Below, one piece after another: positions 1-10,853 of a stretch of DNA of 64,000 nucleotides; position 1 is the stretch's first letter; each line of letters opens with the position of its first letter. The stretch covers positions 186,001 through 250,000 of the forward strand of contig JASVEC010000016.1 in the NCBI GenBank assembly GCA_030770535.1, given 5' to 3'. This stretch comes from Batkoa obscura. Lineage: Eukaryota; Entomophthoromycota; Entomophthoromycetes; Entomophthorales; Batkoaceae. The position numbers and the translations under genes were made by a program. The notes beneath the pieces were generated by a model. That model worked only from the letters and a program-made list of their open reading frames with translations. It was not told where the DNA came from and did not search any database.

Positions 1-1084
1 TATATTCCTTTAATCCACATTATATTTCCTTGATTTTAAAAAGACCAGGTAGCTAACCACTATCTAGATTTTTTGAAATAATATAATTATCCACTAAAAT
101 TCATACTTTTTGAAAATATTAATTTTATAGAGCTATACATATATTAACGTATCTATATTTAAATTAGAATTTATGCTGATCTGTTTAAAATCTAATTTTA
201 AATTATATTATTTCCGTTGCAATTCATATAAGATACTTTCTTTTTAAGTGTATTTTACTTTTTAATTGAGTGGTGAACAAGATGAAATAAAATGCGAATT
301 TTCCACCTTTTTGTGTTCATCATTAACTGGAAAGAAAGTCATAAAACTCTTATTTCTATAATATTCTTTTAAACAAGAAATGTTTTCTTTTCCTTCTCGA
401 AAAATATATTTAAAGAATAACGATTAGTTAAACCGCCTAATGATTTTGATCCCTTAGAATTAACATAAAAAACAAATGACTTAATTAAATAATAGAGGGT
501 TTTAATAACATTTAATGAAGTTTTATTACTCTTTCTATAGTTGTTTGGATTTAATAACTGTAATATCTAAAGAAAAACGGAAAGAATCTGAGTAATTTAA
601 TGCTTTCACTCACAAAGTTAAAAGAATATAATATAAAACAAACTTATATTTTAAATGGGGGAAGATTTATTAACATAGATTAGAACCTCTTTTTCCATTA
701 GTATTTTACTAAAAATAAAAACAGCATTTCTATATTAAATCAATCAAGTAATTTATAAGCTTAGTTTCCAAGTTATTTAAGAACATCTTAAAAATCCGGG
801 TAAATATTATGGATTCAAACAGATATTGAATTGTTCCGTACTTTGTTACAGTATTTTGTTATATCATGCATATATCAAGAAGAAAAATTAAACAAACTAA
901 ATTAAGAATATTAAGAAAGTTGTTGCCACTTTTGAAGTATTCTTAGTATTTAATACATTTAAAATATATGTTAGTACAGTGAATTTAGCTCAATAGTTAA
1001 AAGAAAGCAATTAAACTGTAATGTAGAATTACATTCTTTTACAGTATGCAACTCTAAAAAGGAAGTAAAATAGTTCTTATTATA

Positions 1085-1187
1085 TGGGGATGTATTTTTG
1101 TGTTTAATGATTTTGCTAATAATTTTTTTACCCAAATAGCAGCGCTTAAAAGATAGAAAAAGTAATGAAGCCAAAAAAAACATTCCA
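1085..1187 (+). mobile_element. small inverted-repeat element (MITE-like), copy 1
   Basis: It starts TGGGGATGTATTTTTG and ends with a run of A and ATTCCA. The family core AAATAGC..GCTTAAAA is present. It is flanked by TA on both sides. Non-autonomous, no coding capacity. Confidence 0.8.
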
Positions 1188-1388
1188 TATATTAATTTTA
1201 GTATTTATCTATTAAAATTTGGTCATGACTTATTAAATGATTTAAAACTTAAATTTGTATAATAGTAGTATATGCTTTATTTGAATATAGAAAGCAAAGA
1301 GTATCATTTTAGCAGTTTTAGATGTGTATATCCCTTTATTGATATATAAAATTGAATTTTTAATCAACTTTTGTTATAAAAGAAAATA

Positions 1389-1485
1389 TGGGGATGTGTT
1401 TTTTTGTTTAAAAATTTTACTACAATCTTTCCACTCAAATAGCGTTTAAAAAATGGAAAAATAATGAAACTAAAAAAAACAGCCA
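1389..1485 (+). mobile_element. small inverted-repeat element, copy 2
   Basis: The left end is TGGGGATGTG and the right end is AACAGCCA, with the core CTCAAATAGCGTTTAAAAA between. TA flanks both ends. The right terminal repeat has decayed. Confidence 0.75.
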
Positions 1486-1882
1486 TATTGTTATGTATAA
1501 ATAAAATTCTAGAATATAATATTATGTTTGTTTTATTATTAATAAACTATTTAAAAGTTATAGCGTGTTTAACTACATTTTATATAATAAATGCTTTAAG
1601 TTTAGGTATTATAGTTGTGCTATATATTTAAGTCAAGGTTATAAATTAGGTTTAGCGAGATTTGATATTATATAGTAAATAGCTGCAATTGATAAAAGTA
1701 TTAAATACAGTTTATTTGATTCAAATAATCACATTTTATATAGCTTTTTATTAACCAAATTTTTATATTACGTTAGTTAAAAGTTATAAAAGCGTAAAAT
1801 CATTATAAAAAAGAAGTTTATTGATATTAACTAGTTTATAAATATCACCCAAACTGTAATCATATTATCGATATAAAGATAA

Positions 1883-2764
1883 CTAACCAATAAGGCCAAT
1901 CGTAAAAAAAGAGTCATTTCTATCTACGATTTGGGGATTATGGGATATGTGGAATCTACCAATTCCTTTATAGGTTGATTTTTCAATACCTAATCCCATT
2001 ACGCGAGTCCAAATATGAGCTAGTTGTATATCTAATCCGTCAGCATACAACCAAGTTGTTGGTGTGCTGCTTGGATCTACTTTATATCCTAATGTATTCA
2101 ACAAGCAGTTATCTTTCTTTTCAAGCAACTTTTCCCACATATGAACACATCCTTGTAGATTAGTACCTACACAGCTAGTTGTTATAGAAAAATCAGATAA
2201 TAACTTATTTATTGTTCTATCAGGAAAATCAGTATTCAAAGTATCTAATATACTTTTCTTTGTAGCTTTAATCTCAGTGGTATTTCCAAATACCTTAAGC
2301 TCAAATTCTAAGTGGCGTTTACAAAAGGCTTTTTTAGCATCAAGGCCGTACATCATATTTACTGAGTTTTTTTTATCTAAACTCTTTAATTTATCTATAC
2401 ACTTTGGCAACTCCACATCAAGTACTGATTGCTCTATAGGATACCAGTAGCTAGACGCTAAACTATAACCTGGTAAATTAGAAATTACCCAATTAGGGTC
2501 GAAGCTACACATTGGGAAAGTATTACCAGGTAACTGTATGCGTAAAAAATCAGCTTTGTAATCTTTACACTTTCCTGTGTATGGTTTGTTTAATAATAAA
2601 CCAGGTACTGGTTTGGTATTATCAGTTATGATGCATTTGCCTTTCTCTGTACTATATAGAGGCGCATATTCAACAAAGTTTATATACTCTGGAGGTACAC
2701 CATGAGTTAGCTGCCCACAAATATTATGGAGTAATACGATTGATACTAATACGAAATTATACAT
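1883..2764 (-). CDS. secreted cysteine-rich protein, tandem paralogue A
   Basis: Single-exon reading frame of 293 residues. I do not recognise the family. An N-terminal hydrophobic stretch (residues 1-17, MYNFVLVSIVLLHNICG) looks like a signal peptide. The mature part has about eight cysteines, consistent with disulfides, and an N-glycosylation sequon (GNTTE), so an extracellular or wall location is inferred. The paralogue at 4947-5828 has the same length and strand. Blocks of the two genes are essentially identical in DNA (for example 2036-2205 and 2290-2445) and alternate with clearly diverged blocks, as expected from gene conversion. The frame stops just after a possible GTTAGT donor, so a small extra 3' exon cannot be excluded. 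A host-interaction or wall-surface role is possible but unproven. Confidence 0.75.
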   Translation of the reverse strand: MYNFVLVSIVLLHNICGQLTHGVPPEYINFVEYAPLYSTEKGKCIITDNTKPVPGLLLNKPYTGKCKDYKADFLRIQLPGNTFPMCSFDPNWVISNLPGYSLASSYWYPIEQSVLDVELPKCIDKLKSLDKKNSVNMMYGLDAKKAFCKRHLEFELKVFGNTTEIKATKKSILDTLNTDFPDRTINKLLSDFSITTSCVGTNLQGCVHMWEKLLEKKDNCLLNTLGYKVDPSSTPTTWLYADGLDIQLAHIWTRVMGLGIEKSTYKGIGRFHISHNPQIVDRNDSFFTIGLIG

Positions 2765-3515
2765 ATTTTAACTACTAAAGTTATTTTATAAATACTTTGT
2801 GCTATCAAGCTTATATTTATATCAGTGAAAGTGTGATATCCTTTAAGCTCAAATTGATAAAATTGTTCTTCATGAACATGTTCCTCATATTGATGGTGCT
2901 AAATATAGATTAAAAATAAAGGAGACGTTAAACTTAGATTTAAGAATAACAGGTGCTTGAAAACATTAAGTACTTCATCAACCCTAGTCATATTTCTTTG
3001 GCTCTAAATATATCAAGGTAACTAGTTATTATGTTGTTTTTTAATATACAAGCTATCCTCTAAAATCTATTCTTCCTAAACAATATTTAATCATATATGC
3101 GCTAATGTATCTATATTTATATTAAAGTTTCATCTTAATCTAGTTATCGAAAATTTATTTTTGAATTTAGGTAGTTTTTGTTATAACCTATAGGTTATGT
3201 TTTCTTTGTATGTAAAATATACTCTGTAATGAATTGAGGAACACAATAAAATAAGTATGCAAGTGCACCACTTAATTGAAAGGTATATCATGAAGTTTCT
3301 ATTTAAAAATATTATTAATTAAAAATACGTTTTTTCTTTTCTTTCTAGAAAAACATATTCTTAGAAATATGATTGGCTTAATAAATATAATAGGGGATTT
3401 TAATAATTTAATGGATTTCCTCTTTTATAGGTGTTTGCATCAAGTATTATGATATTATATCCCCTTTTGTTTTGCTATGTTTGCATTTCATTTTAGAAGG
3501 GTTAAAATTAAAATT

Positions 3516-3615
3516 TGTGAGTGTTTTTTAATTTTATTACTTTTTCCATTTTTCAAGCGCTATTTAGGTAGAAAAACTTACTCGTAAAATTTTTAAACAC
3601 AAAAATACATTCCCA
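3516..3615 (-). mobile_element. small inverted-repeat element, copy 3
   Basis: Read on the minus strand it starts TGGGAATGTATTTTTGTG and carries the family core. The flanking dinucleotide is TT on both sides. About 80 bases match copy 4 exactly in inverted orientation. Confidence 0.8.
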
Positions 3616-3822
3616 TTTATTGTTTGTTTAAATAGCCTATTTTATTTAAAGAATTTATAATTTTTTTCTGTTTTTTATAGTGACTTGACGACACTAAAAG
3701 TTATTGACTTATTAAATGCTAATTCCAACATTTTCATATAAAGCAATCTTAGAATATTATATAATAGAAAATGTTCAAATAGTAATATTTAGTCTAAAAT
3801 TCAGTTTATAAAATGAATAAAG

Positions 3823-3923
3823 GGGGGGTTGTATTTTTTTATTTAAGAATTTTACGAGTAAGTTTTTCTACCTAAATAGCGCTTGAAAAATGGAAAAAGT
3901 AATAAAATTAAAAAACACTCACA
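3823..3923 (+). mobile_element. small inverted-repeat element, copy 4
   Basis: The left terminus is altered to GGGGGGTTGTATTTTT and the right end is CACTCACA. The core AAATAGCGCTTGAAAAATGG is present. Flanks appear to be AA/AA, although the left boundary is uncertain. Confidence 0.7.
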
Positions 3924-4946
3924 AATTTTAAAAATATTTGCTAAGTTATAAAAACTATTTTAAACAGACCAAAATCAATTTACTATCAGCTAAAATATAA
4001 GATTTCTAGCTTATTTGTGGCTCTGAAAAAAATTGAATAATGAGTGCTTGTTCCCAAAAGTAAGCAGGAATAAACGATATAACAGAAATTACTGATCTAA
4101 TCCAAATCAAAGGATATCTAAACAAAAGATTACTATTATTAAAGTAATATTCCTACTATAAGTGGGCCAGGATAGCTATTTAAAACATTAGATTGTAAAA
4201 AAACAAACTTATTTTAAATCCATAACTTCTGTGACAACTTTTGACATTTTTAGTTTTTAGTTCGTTTATTATCAAATTCATAAATCAACATTATTTTTTC
4301 AAGACATGTAATAAACTGGAAATTCTATATAATAAAACATCTTAGAAGTTTTGTAGAGATATATCTTTTTCTAGTATACAAGCTTCATTTTTAACTTTCA
4401 ATATAAAATTGAATTTTAGAATATCAAAGCAGTTTTAGAATCTGCTTTTAATTTATAGTTCTTTTAAGATAATTGCAGTATTTTCATACAATCACAGTTA
4501 TAGTGAAAAAAAATTGATAACAACTTCCAATAAAGTGAACAAAATATTATTATGGAACTTTAATTTTATCTACTTTCATTAAAAAATAGTTCAATAATAC
4601 TTTGCAGTCCTTTTAAAAATTTCTTAATATAGCTATGATGTAATAAAATACTGTATTTAAAAGTGATACATTTCTTTATATTTAAACTCAATAAATCAAT
4701 TAGAATTACCATATAGTTGTTTCCGATGTAATCGCAAATCATTACTAAAACGATTTCTTTAAATATATTGCACAATACAGTTATTATCTTTCAAATTTAA
4801 ATAGAGCTTTTCATTAGTCAAATCCACACATATAACAATTAAAAGTTTAAATATTGAATAAAAATATTACAAAAAATTATTTATTGATAACAATTAATTG
4901 AAGAAAATTGGTTAAAATCTTAATTCTACTATAATTATAATGACAA

Positions 4947-5828
4947 CTAACCTATAAGGCCGATTGTCATAATAGGGTCGTCTTTGTCTACAAATTGAGG
5001 ATCATATGATATATGGAATCTATCTATACCTTTATAGATAGATTTTTCTATTCCTAACCCCATTATACGGGTAAAAATGTGAACTAGTTGTATATCTAAT
5101 CCGTCAGCATACAACCAAGTTGTTGGTGTGCTGCTTGGATCTACTTTATATCCTAATGTATTCAACAAGCAGTTATCTTTCTTTTCAAGCAACTTTTCCC
5201 ACATATGAACACATCCTTGTAGATTAGTACCTACACAGCTAGTTGTTATAGAAAAATCAGATAATAGATTATTTATTGATCTATCAGGAAAGTCTGTATC
5301 TAAAGCATCTAGTATCTTTTTCTTTATATTTTTAATTTCAGTTGTGTTTCCAAATACCTTAAGTTCAAATTCTAAGTGGCGTTTACAAAAGGCTTTTTTA
5401 GCATCAAGGCCGTACATCATATTTACTGAGTTTTTTTTATCTAAACTCTTTAATTTATCTATACACTTTGGCAACTCCACATCAAGTACTGATTGCTCTA
5501 TAGGATACCAGTAACTGGATACTACATCATAGATTGGTAAATTAGAAATTACCCAATTAGGGTCGAAGCTACACATTGGGAAAGTATTACCAGGTAACTG
5601 TATGCGTAAAAAATCAGCTTTGTAATCTTTACACTTTCCTGTGTATGGTTTGTTTAATAATAGGCCAGGTATTGGAGCTGAGTTGTCAGCTATTATACAT
5701 TTGTCTTTCTCTGTACTGTATAAAGGTGCATAGTCAACAAAATTAAGTTTTTCAGGAGGCACATCTGGTAATAACTGACAGTATATGTTATGAAGCAATA
5801 TAATCAATATAAATACAAAGTTATACAT
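4947..5828 (-). CDS. secreted cysteine-rich protein, tandem paralogue B
   Basis: 293 residues, single exon, about 85 percent identical by eye to the protein encoded at 1883-2764. It has a signal-peptide-like N-terminus (MYNFVFILIILLHNIYC), the same cysteine spacing and the same GNTTE sequon. Differences are concentrated at residues ~15-45, around residue 100, at ~165-190 and in the last 40 residues. Intervening DNA blocks are almost identical to paralogue A. Upstream DNA is also duplicated. No known domain is recognised and the function is unknown. The secreted nature and family expansion would fit a surface or host-interaction protein, which is inference only. Confidence 0.75.
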   Translation of the reverse strand: MYNFVFILIILLHNIYCQLLPDVPPEKLNFVDYAPLYSTEKDKCIIADNSAPIPGLLLNKPYTGKCKDYKADFLRIQLPGNTFPMCSFDPNWVISNLPIYDVVSSYWYPIEQSVLDVELPKCIDKLKSLDKKNSVNMMYGLDAKKAFCKRHLEFELKVFGNTTEIKNIKKKILDALDTDFPDRSINNLLSDFSITTSCVGTNLQGCVHMWEKLLEKKDNCLLNTLGYKVDPSSTPTTWLYADGLDIQLVHIFTRIMGLGIEKSIYKGIDRFHISYDPQFVDKDDPIMTIGLIG

Positions 5829-6951
5829 ATTTTAGTAGTAAAGTTTATTTTTTATTTTCAAACAATCAAGCTTTATTTATAATATCAAAAGGACTGTATC
5901 CTTAAATTCAAATTAATACAGTTGTTATTTATGATAGATTTATTATATTAATAATTACAGAAAAATTAATTAAAAATAAGAAAAATGCTAAACTTAGGCT
6001 ATGTAATATATTTTTACTCTATAATACCTTTACTAAACCTTGAACTTCACCTTAGGTTTCAATTAATAGCACAAGATAATTAACGCTTTAACTTTTGTAA
6101 TAGTAGTGGGAAACCAATCAAATACATTTTCCCCTTCTAAATATTATTTACTGGAATATGTATGTGTTAGCGGATCAATATTTTTATTAAAATCTTATGC
6201 AAATATATTTAGTTCAAAAATGCATCTAATTAACCTAGGGTCTCTGTGCAAAATGTTTTTTACGCTATTTTTACGTATATAAATTATAATGTTTATAGAT
6301 TATTTTAAAATAAGGAAATCAATTACATTCTACTACCGAGAAAGACCTATTTTTGAAAATAATAATTAACTTAATAAATACATTTTATTAAGGCTAGTTT
6401 ACAAATTAAAGAATAACACTAAATATTAAGGGTCATATTTGTAAAGTAAATAATACATTTGATAGCTAAAAATAGAATAAATATATGCAAAACTTCATTG
6501 CATCAAATTAATATCTGAATCTATTTTTAACAAAACCTTTTAATACCAGATGAACTGTGGGTGTCAGATTGGCTGTCAAATCCAAATTTTTTTAATAATG
6601 TGACAAACAGTATCAACAGTAAAAGCTTTAGTTAAGAAACTAGCGTAGGTAAAGTTTTAAAGTTTACATCTCTGTCATATGCGAAAAACCGGTAGATAAG
6701 CGAAAATGTAAGATCGATGTGTACAGAAGACATAAAAGATTAGTGGGATAGTTGTATAAAGCCGACTAGATAACTTACATATTGAATAGTAATATTTAAA
6801 TTATAAAATAAAATGAGTAAAAGCAGTATTATTGATATCAAAGTTTTATTTTTAATTATATTTTAATCTTAGGACTATAAATACTAATAAACAAAAATTA
6901 ATATATAAGGTTTCAAAAAATCCGAATTGTCTTTATGAATCTAAAAGCATA

Positions 6952-7050
6952 TGGGGATGTTTTTTTTGGTTTCATTATTTTTCCATTTCTTAAGCGCTAT
7001 TTGAGTGGAAAGATATTGGTAAAATTCTTAAACAAAAAAATACATCCCCA
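6952..7050 (-). mobile_element. small inverted-repeat element, copy 5
   Basis: Both ends are good terminal repeats (TGGGGATG and CATCCCCA). TA lies on both sides. It is head to head with copy 6 only ~18 bases away. Confidence 0.85.
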
Positions 7051-7068
7051 TATCTAAAAACCTTTATA

Positions 7069-7169
7069 TGGGGATGTATTTTTGTATTTAAGAATCTTAC
7101 TAACAAATTTTCCGCTTAAATAGCACTTAAAAAATGGAAAAAATAATGAAGTCAAAAAAGACACTCCCA
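7069..7169 (+). mobile_element. small inverted-repeat element, copy 6
   Basis: TGGGGATGTATTTTTG to CACTCCCA, with the core CGCTTAAATAGCACTTAAAA. Flanked by TA/TA. Opposite orientation to copy 5 next door. Confidence 0.85.
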
Positions 7170-7387
7170 TATGCATTTTTAGAGTTAATAACCATTTCAC
7201 ATTTTAGACTTAATAGGGGACAAATGTCTAGAAAAAAGTATGGCAGTACAAGTTTTTAAACCTACTCAGCTATCTCAAAAAATTTGAACAAACTGATAAA
7301 GAGTTTCTTACTAACAATTAATTCTAAAAAAACAATACGTTATAATGAGAGTTATTAAGGTTTTGACTATAAACAATTTTCGTTATA

Positions 7388-7492
7388 TGGGAGTGTTTTT
7401 TTTGACTTCATTATTTCTTCCATTTTTTAAGCGCTATTTATAAGCGGAAAAATTGTTAATAAAATTTTTAAACACAAAAATACATCCTCCCA
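7388..7492 (-). mobile_element. small inverted-repeat element, copy 7
   Basis: On the minus strand it runs from TGGGAGGATGTATTTTTG to AAACACTCCCA, flanked by TA/TA. A few bases longer than the consensus. Confidence 0.85.
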
Positions 7493-7876
7493 TATTATTT
7501 TTTGTTAACCTTTAAATTTAGTTATTGTCAAGAAAACTTCTACGGTTTGCTCACACTTTTTTTAGGATAGTTGAGTGGATCTAAAAAATCAGTTTATTGC
7601 CTAATGGTTTGTATCTTAAACTAGTAAATTCAATATAGAAATATCTAGGACTTGACTAATTTATCTTTGCTTTATATAATATAATGTAAATAATAAGAAA
7701 CGTTATACCTTAGTTAGCTTTTATATAAATTAAGCTTAGTATATTCCAAATAGTATTTAGCATTTTCATAATAAATTATCAACTTTGTTTTTAGGAAAGT
7801 GAATTACGTACCAATTGAAAATATTAAAATCAAAATCAAAATTTAAAAAAATCTTACTTTTTTATTAACATAAAGC

Positions 7877-9393
7877 ATGGAAGTAAATCTAGACAACTAC
7901 TGACAATATTATAAACATTTACAAATTATTGTAGGAAGAACACAGTTATAAAGACGCGAAAATCCTAGTATTAGGAGCCGGTGGCTTAGGCTGTGAAATT
8001 TTAAAAAATTTAGCTTTGCTTGGGTTCAAGGATATTACAGTGATTGATATGGATACTATTGATCTTAGCAACTTGAATAGACAGTTTCTTTTTCGGTAAA
8101 CATTTATGTCTATTAAATCCATCATTATTAAATCAATATATAAAGTGAAGAAGACATTGGTAAACCAAAGGCAGAGATAGCAGCTAGATTTATCAATAAT
8201 AGAATTAAAGGAATCAATGTTATACCGTAATAGTTATATAATAGTATTATAAGTTATAAAGTTAAGCTTCTATAGAATATACGGAAAAATACAGGACCAT
8301 GATGAAGATTTTTATTCTGAGTTTCAAATTGTAATCAGCGGATTAGATTCTATTGAAGCTAGACGTTGGATGAACGCTACTTTATATTCCATTTCTGAAA
8401 AAAGTGGCTATCCTATGCCTTTTATTGATGGAGGCACAGAAGGCAAGCATTTCTCATAATAATCAATTTATTGTTTTTGATGGCTTTTATAGGATTTAAA
8501 GGGCAAGCAAGGGTAATTTTATTTAATAATGACGACAACGGTGCTTGCTTTGAGTGCTCATTGGATTTATTTAACAAACAAACAACATACCCAATATGTA
8601 CTATTGCTAATACCCCTAGACTACCAGAGCATTGTATTGAATGGGCTTCAGTACTTGAATGGCCAAAAGTATTTCCTGGTAAGTATATGATAGATAATGA
8701 AACATCGGTATTGACATTTAACAGATAAGAAACTTGACAAAGATGACCCAGAGCATGTTTCATGGTTACAAAAGGTAGCTCATACACGTGCAGAGGAGTT
8801 CGGTATTGAAGGGGTTACCTATTCATTAACACAAGGGGTAATAAAAAATATCATACCAGCTATTGCCTCAACCAATGCGGTTATTTCAGGTAATTAATTA
8901 ATAAATGACAATCATGTTGCTAACTTTATTTTTTAGCTGCTTGTTGTAACGAAGCATATAAATTAGCTACTGGAACTTCACCACTTTTGAATAATTATTT
9001 AACTTATTCAGGCAACGAAGGAATCTATACATACAAACATTTCATTGAAAACAGAGAAGGGTGTCCAGTATGTTCAGATAAACCTTTAACTATGACTATA
9101 AATGAGTTAACAGTGTTGGAAGATTTTATTGACTTGTTAAAGGAAAAACCAGAAGTGTAAGATTAAATAGTACAAATATGGTATATATTAATTATTATTA
9201 TAGACTAACAAAAAACCCAAGTATCAGTGTTAATGGTAAAAGTATAAGAATGGTTGCTCCAACTATATTAGAAAAGAACACTCGTCCAAATTTAAAAAAA
9301 ACGCTTGCAGAGCTTTTTGAAAATGGTTCTGAGTTAAATATAACCGATTCTTCTATTGCTAATCAACTTCGAATCATTGTTAATTTTACATAA
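7877..9393 (+). CDS. UBA3: NEDD8-activating enzyme E1 catalytic subunit
   Basis: Catalytic half of the heterodimeric E1 that adenylates NEDD8/Rub1 and forms a thioester with it for cullin neddylation. Exons: 7877-7882, 7935-8095, 8146-8226, 8276-8442, 8493-8678, 8725-8889, 8937-9156, 9204-9393, giving 391 residues. Visible motifs are the nucleotide-binding [15 protein letters not shown], the [12 protein letters not shown] adenylation motif, the catalytic-cysteine region [15 protein letters not shown] (Cys codon 8597-8599), the zinc-type CPVC pair, and a C-terminal ubiquitin-fold region ([11 protein letters not shown]). The start leaves only two codons before the first intron; the following exon joins in frame. 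The protein lacks the N-terminal extension of the human enzyme. Intron 4 (8443-8492) has a GC donor. Neighbour IMP4 is convergent, 200 bases away. Confidence 0.95.
8443..8492 (+). other. GC-AG intron in UBA3
   Basis: The conserved junction DGGTEG-FKGQA forces splicing at G/GCAAGC and TATAG/GA. No GT is available at this position that keeps the frame. Confidence 0.85.
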
Positions 9394-9593
9394 ATAATAA
9401 ATGTATATTTAGATCGCTATAGTACATTAAAATATAAAAAACACTACATCTAATCTGTTTCACATTTAAGTAATGCTATTATTTAACCCTGAAATTTATT
9501 TATAATTTAAAAACTCTATAAACGATCTATACTATCAAAATCCCAGTTATAAAAATATTTTCACTTGTCAAGTACAAACTTAGCTTTAAAGGC

Positions 9594-10853
9594 TTAAATA
9601 GCATCCCTCTTTTTAGCTGTACGTTGGTATGGACGAAGAACCCATTCATCGTCGGCATCTTTAAGATCTGCAGTACCAAGTTTGATTTGATAAACTAAAA
9701 CAAAATTTAGTTAAATAGCTAAAAAAATTAAATAATTAACTTACGTCTCATCTCAAACCTAGGTCCTACCTCTGCCAATTGCACATCTTTAGGACCAACT
9801 TTATAATATACATGATGACTATTAAACTGTTAGTTAAATCATATGAAATAAATTCAACTTACCGGAAAGAAATATAATCGTTTTGGTTAGCAAAAGTCAG
9901 TACTCTTTTAGAATCTGGTTTAGGAACTGGGAATAAATATTTAAGAATATTCATAACCTAAAACGGTAAACAAAATAAGTACCAAATAAAATATAAATTT
10001 TATTTACTCTTTGTCCCAACTTAGTTTCAAATTTATCAAAGATAAGCTGTGGATAAGCTTCTGAAACTGTCCCTCTATCTTTGATATCATGTCTTAATAC
10101 TACGTTATAAAGCGTAAAGTAAGCTGTAGGACCATATGGGAAATGGGATATTATCATTCCATCTAAATAAAGTTTAGTCAAAAAGGAACTTCGCTACCAA
10201 AAATCAAAATACCTGGTTCACCACGATGTTCGTGTAAGATAACCAAGTCAGTAACATCATTTGATTTGCATGTATCGACAATATCTTTCATAACATAATT
10301 ACCTCGATTTACTCGTTGCGAGTTTGGTAACATCAAGCGCATTTCCTAAATTATTTTATTTGTCTTAATTACTAAAGTTCTATAGCCATCATTATTACTT
10401 TTGAAAATTGCTGAAGTCTTGAGCTAGGATCTCTAGAAGTGGTTACTAAAATTTTTGGGTCATAAGAACCTGCTTTAGCATATTCATCATCCATGTGGGT
10501 TGTTGGAGCTTAAATAAAGTTAATAATCAAATTTTTCGTGCTTTAATGTCTACCTTCTTGTGTAGCATCTTTCAACATATCTCTTTTTAACTGTTCGGAC
10601 TCATTTTTTAAATCTGTTGGTATCGGTCTACCCTCTAAATTACAACGTTTAGCTTTAGTTTTTGTTTAACTTCAATTTAGTTTCACCTTCTAATGCCTTC
10701 TTAATCTCTTGTTTCTTTTCATAAATTTGACGATCCTTTTGCTCTAAGGATTTACGATAAAGATATTCTCGGCGTAATCTGTTCTGTCTGCGTAACTACA
10801 ACATATTTAATATTTACTCTCACTTTTTATATTTATTTGATTTTTATTACCAT
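9594..10853 (-). CDS. IMP4: U3 snoRNP protein Imp4 (Brix domain)
   Basis: Component of the Mpp10-Imp3-Imp4 module of the small-subunit processome, acting in the nucleolus on 18S rRNA precursor processing. Nine exons: 10851-10853, 10687-10795, 10554-10634, 10399-10508, 10213-10345, 10008-10162, 9863-9957, 9745-9818, 9594-9694, giving 286 residues, close to the human 291. The N-terminus [17 protein letters not shown] is the family hallmark. The Brix domain follows, with [47 protein letters not shown] and [10 protein letters not shown], then [12 protein letters not shown] near the end. The first exon is just the ATG. It is divergent from COG4 with 205 bases between the starts, so a shared promoter region is likely. 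Confidence 0.95.

Larger units (their letters stand above)
1..1882. other. AT-rich intergenic region with two small inverted-repeat elements
   Basis: I see no gene here. Positions about 100-480 resemble, in diverged but alignable form, the upstream flanks of the two secreted-protein genes (about 3080-3400 and 6150-6400). This suggests the 5' flank of another minus-strand family member lying left of the window. Two short inverted-repeat elements (1085-1187 and 1389-1485) lie inside. The open frame at 971-1183 overlaps one of them and is not a gene. Confidence 0.5.
3509..3929. repeat. perfect ~80 bp inverted repeat made by two elements
   Basis: Positions 3509-3589 and 3850-3929 are reverse complements over about 80 bases, with a ~260 bp spacer. 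Both share private variants not seen in other copies (CGAGTAAGTTTTTCTACCT). One copy was therefore derived from the other by local inverted duplication or conversion. Confidence 0.8.
2765..4946. other. intergenic spacer between the tandem secreted-protein genes
   Basis: The first ~700 bases (2765-3450) align loosely with the flank upstream of the second gene (5829-6400), so the duplicated unit of about 3.06 kb includes upstream DNA. The rest holds two oppositely oriented small elements (3516-3615 and 3823-3923). I see no convincing gene; the frame at 4566-4775 is a chance AT-rich ORF. Confidence 0.5.
5829..7876. other. intergenic region with three small inverted-repeat elements
   Basis: The proximal part (to about 6400) is the duplicated upstream flank of the secreted-protein gene. 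Elements lie at 6952-7050, 7069-7169 and 7388-7492. Nothing coding is recognised before the UBA3 start. Confidence 0.5.

Noticed and set aside
8422-8787. Minus-strand frame across UBA3 exons 4-6
   Set aside because: Shadow of well-supported UBA3 exons on the other strand; it spans introns.
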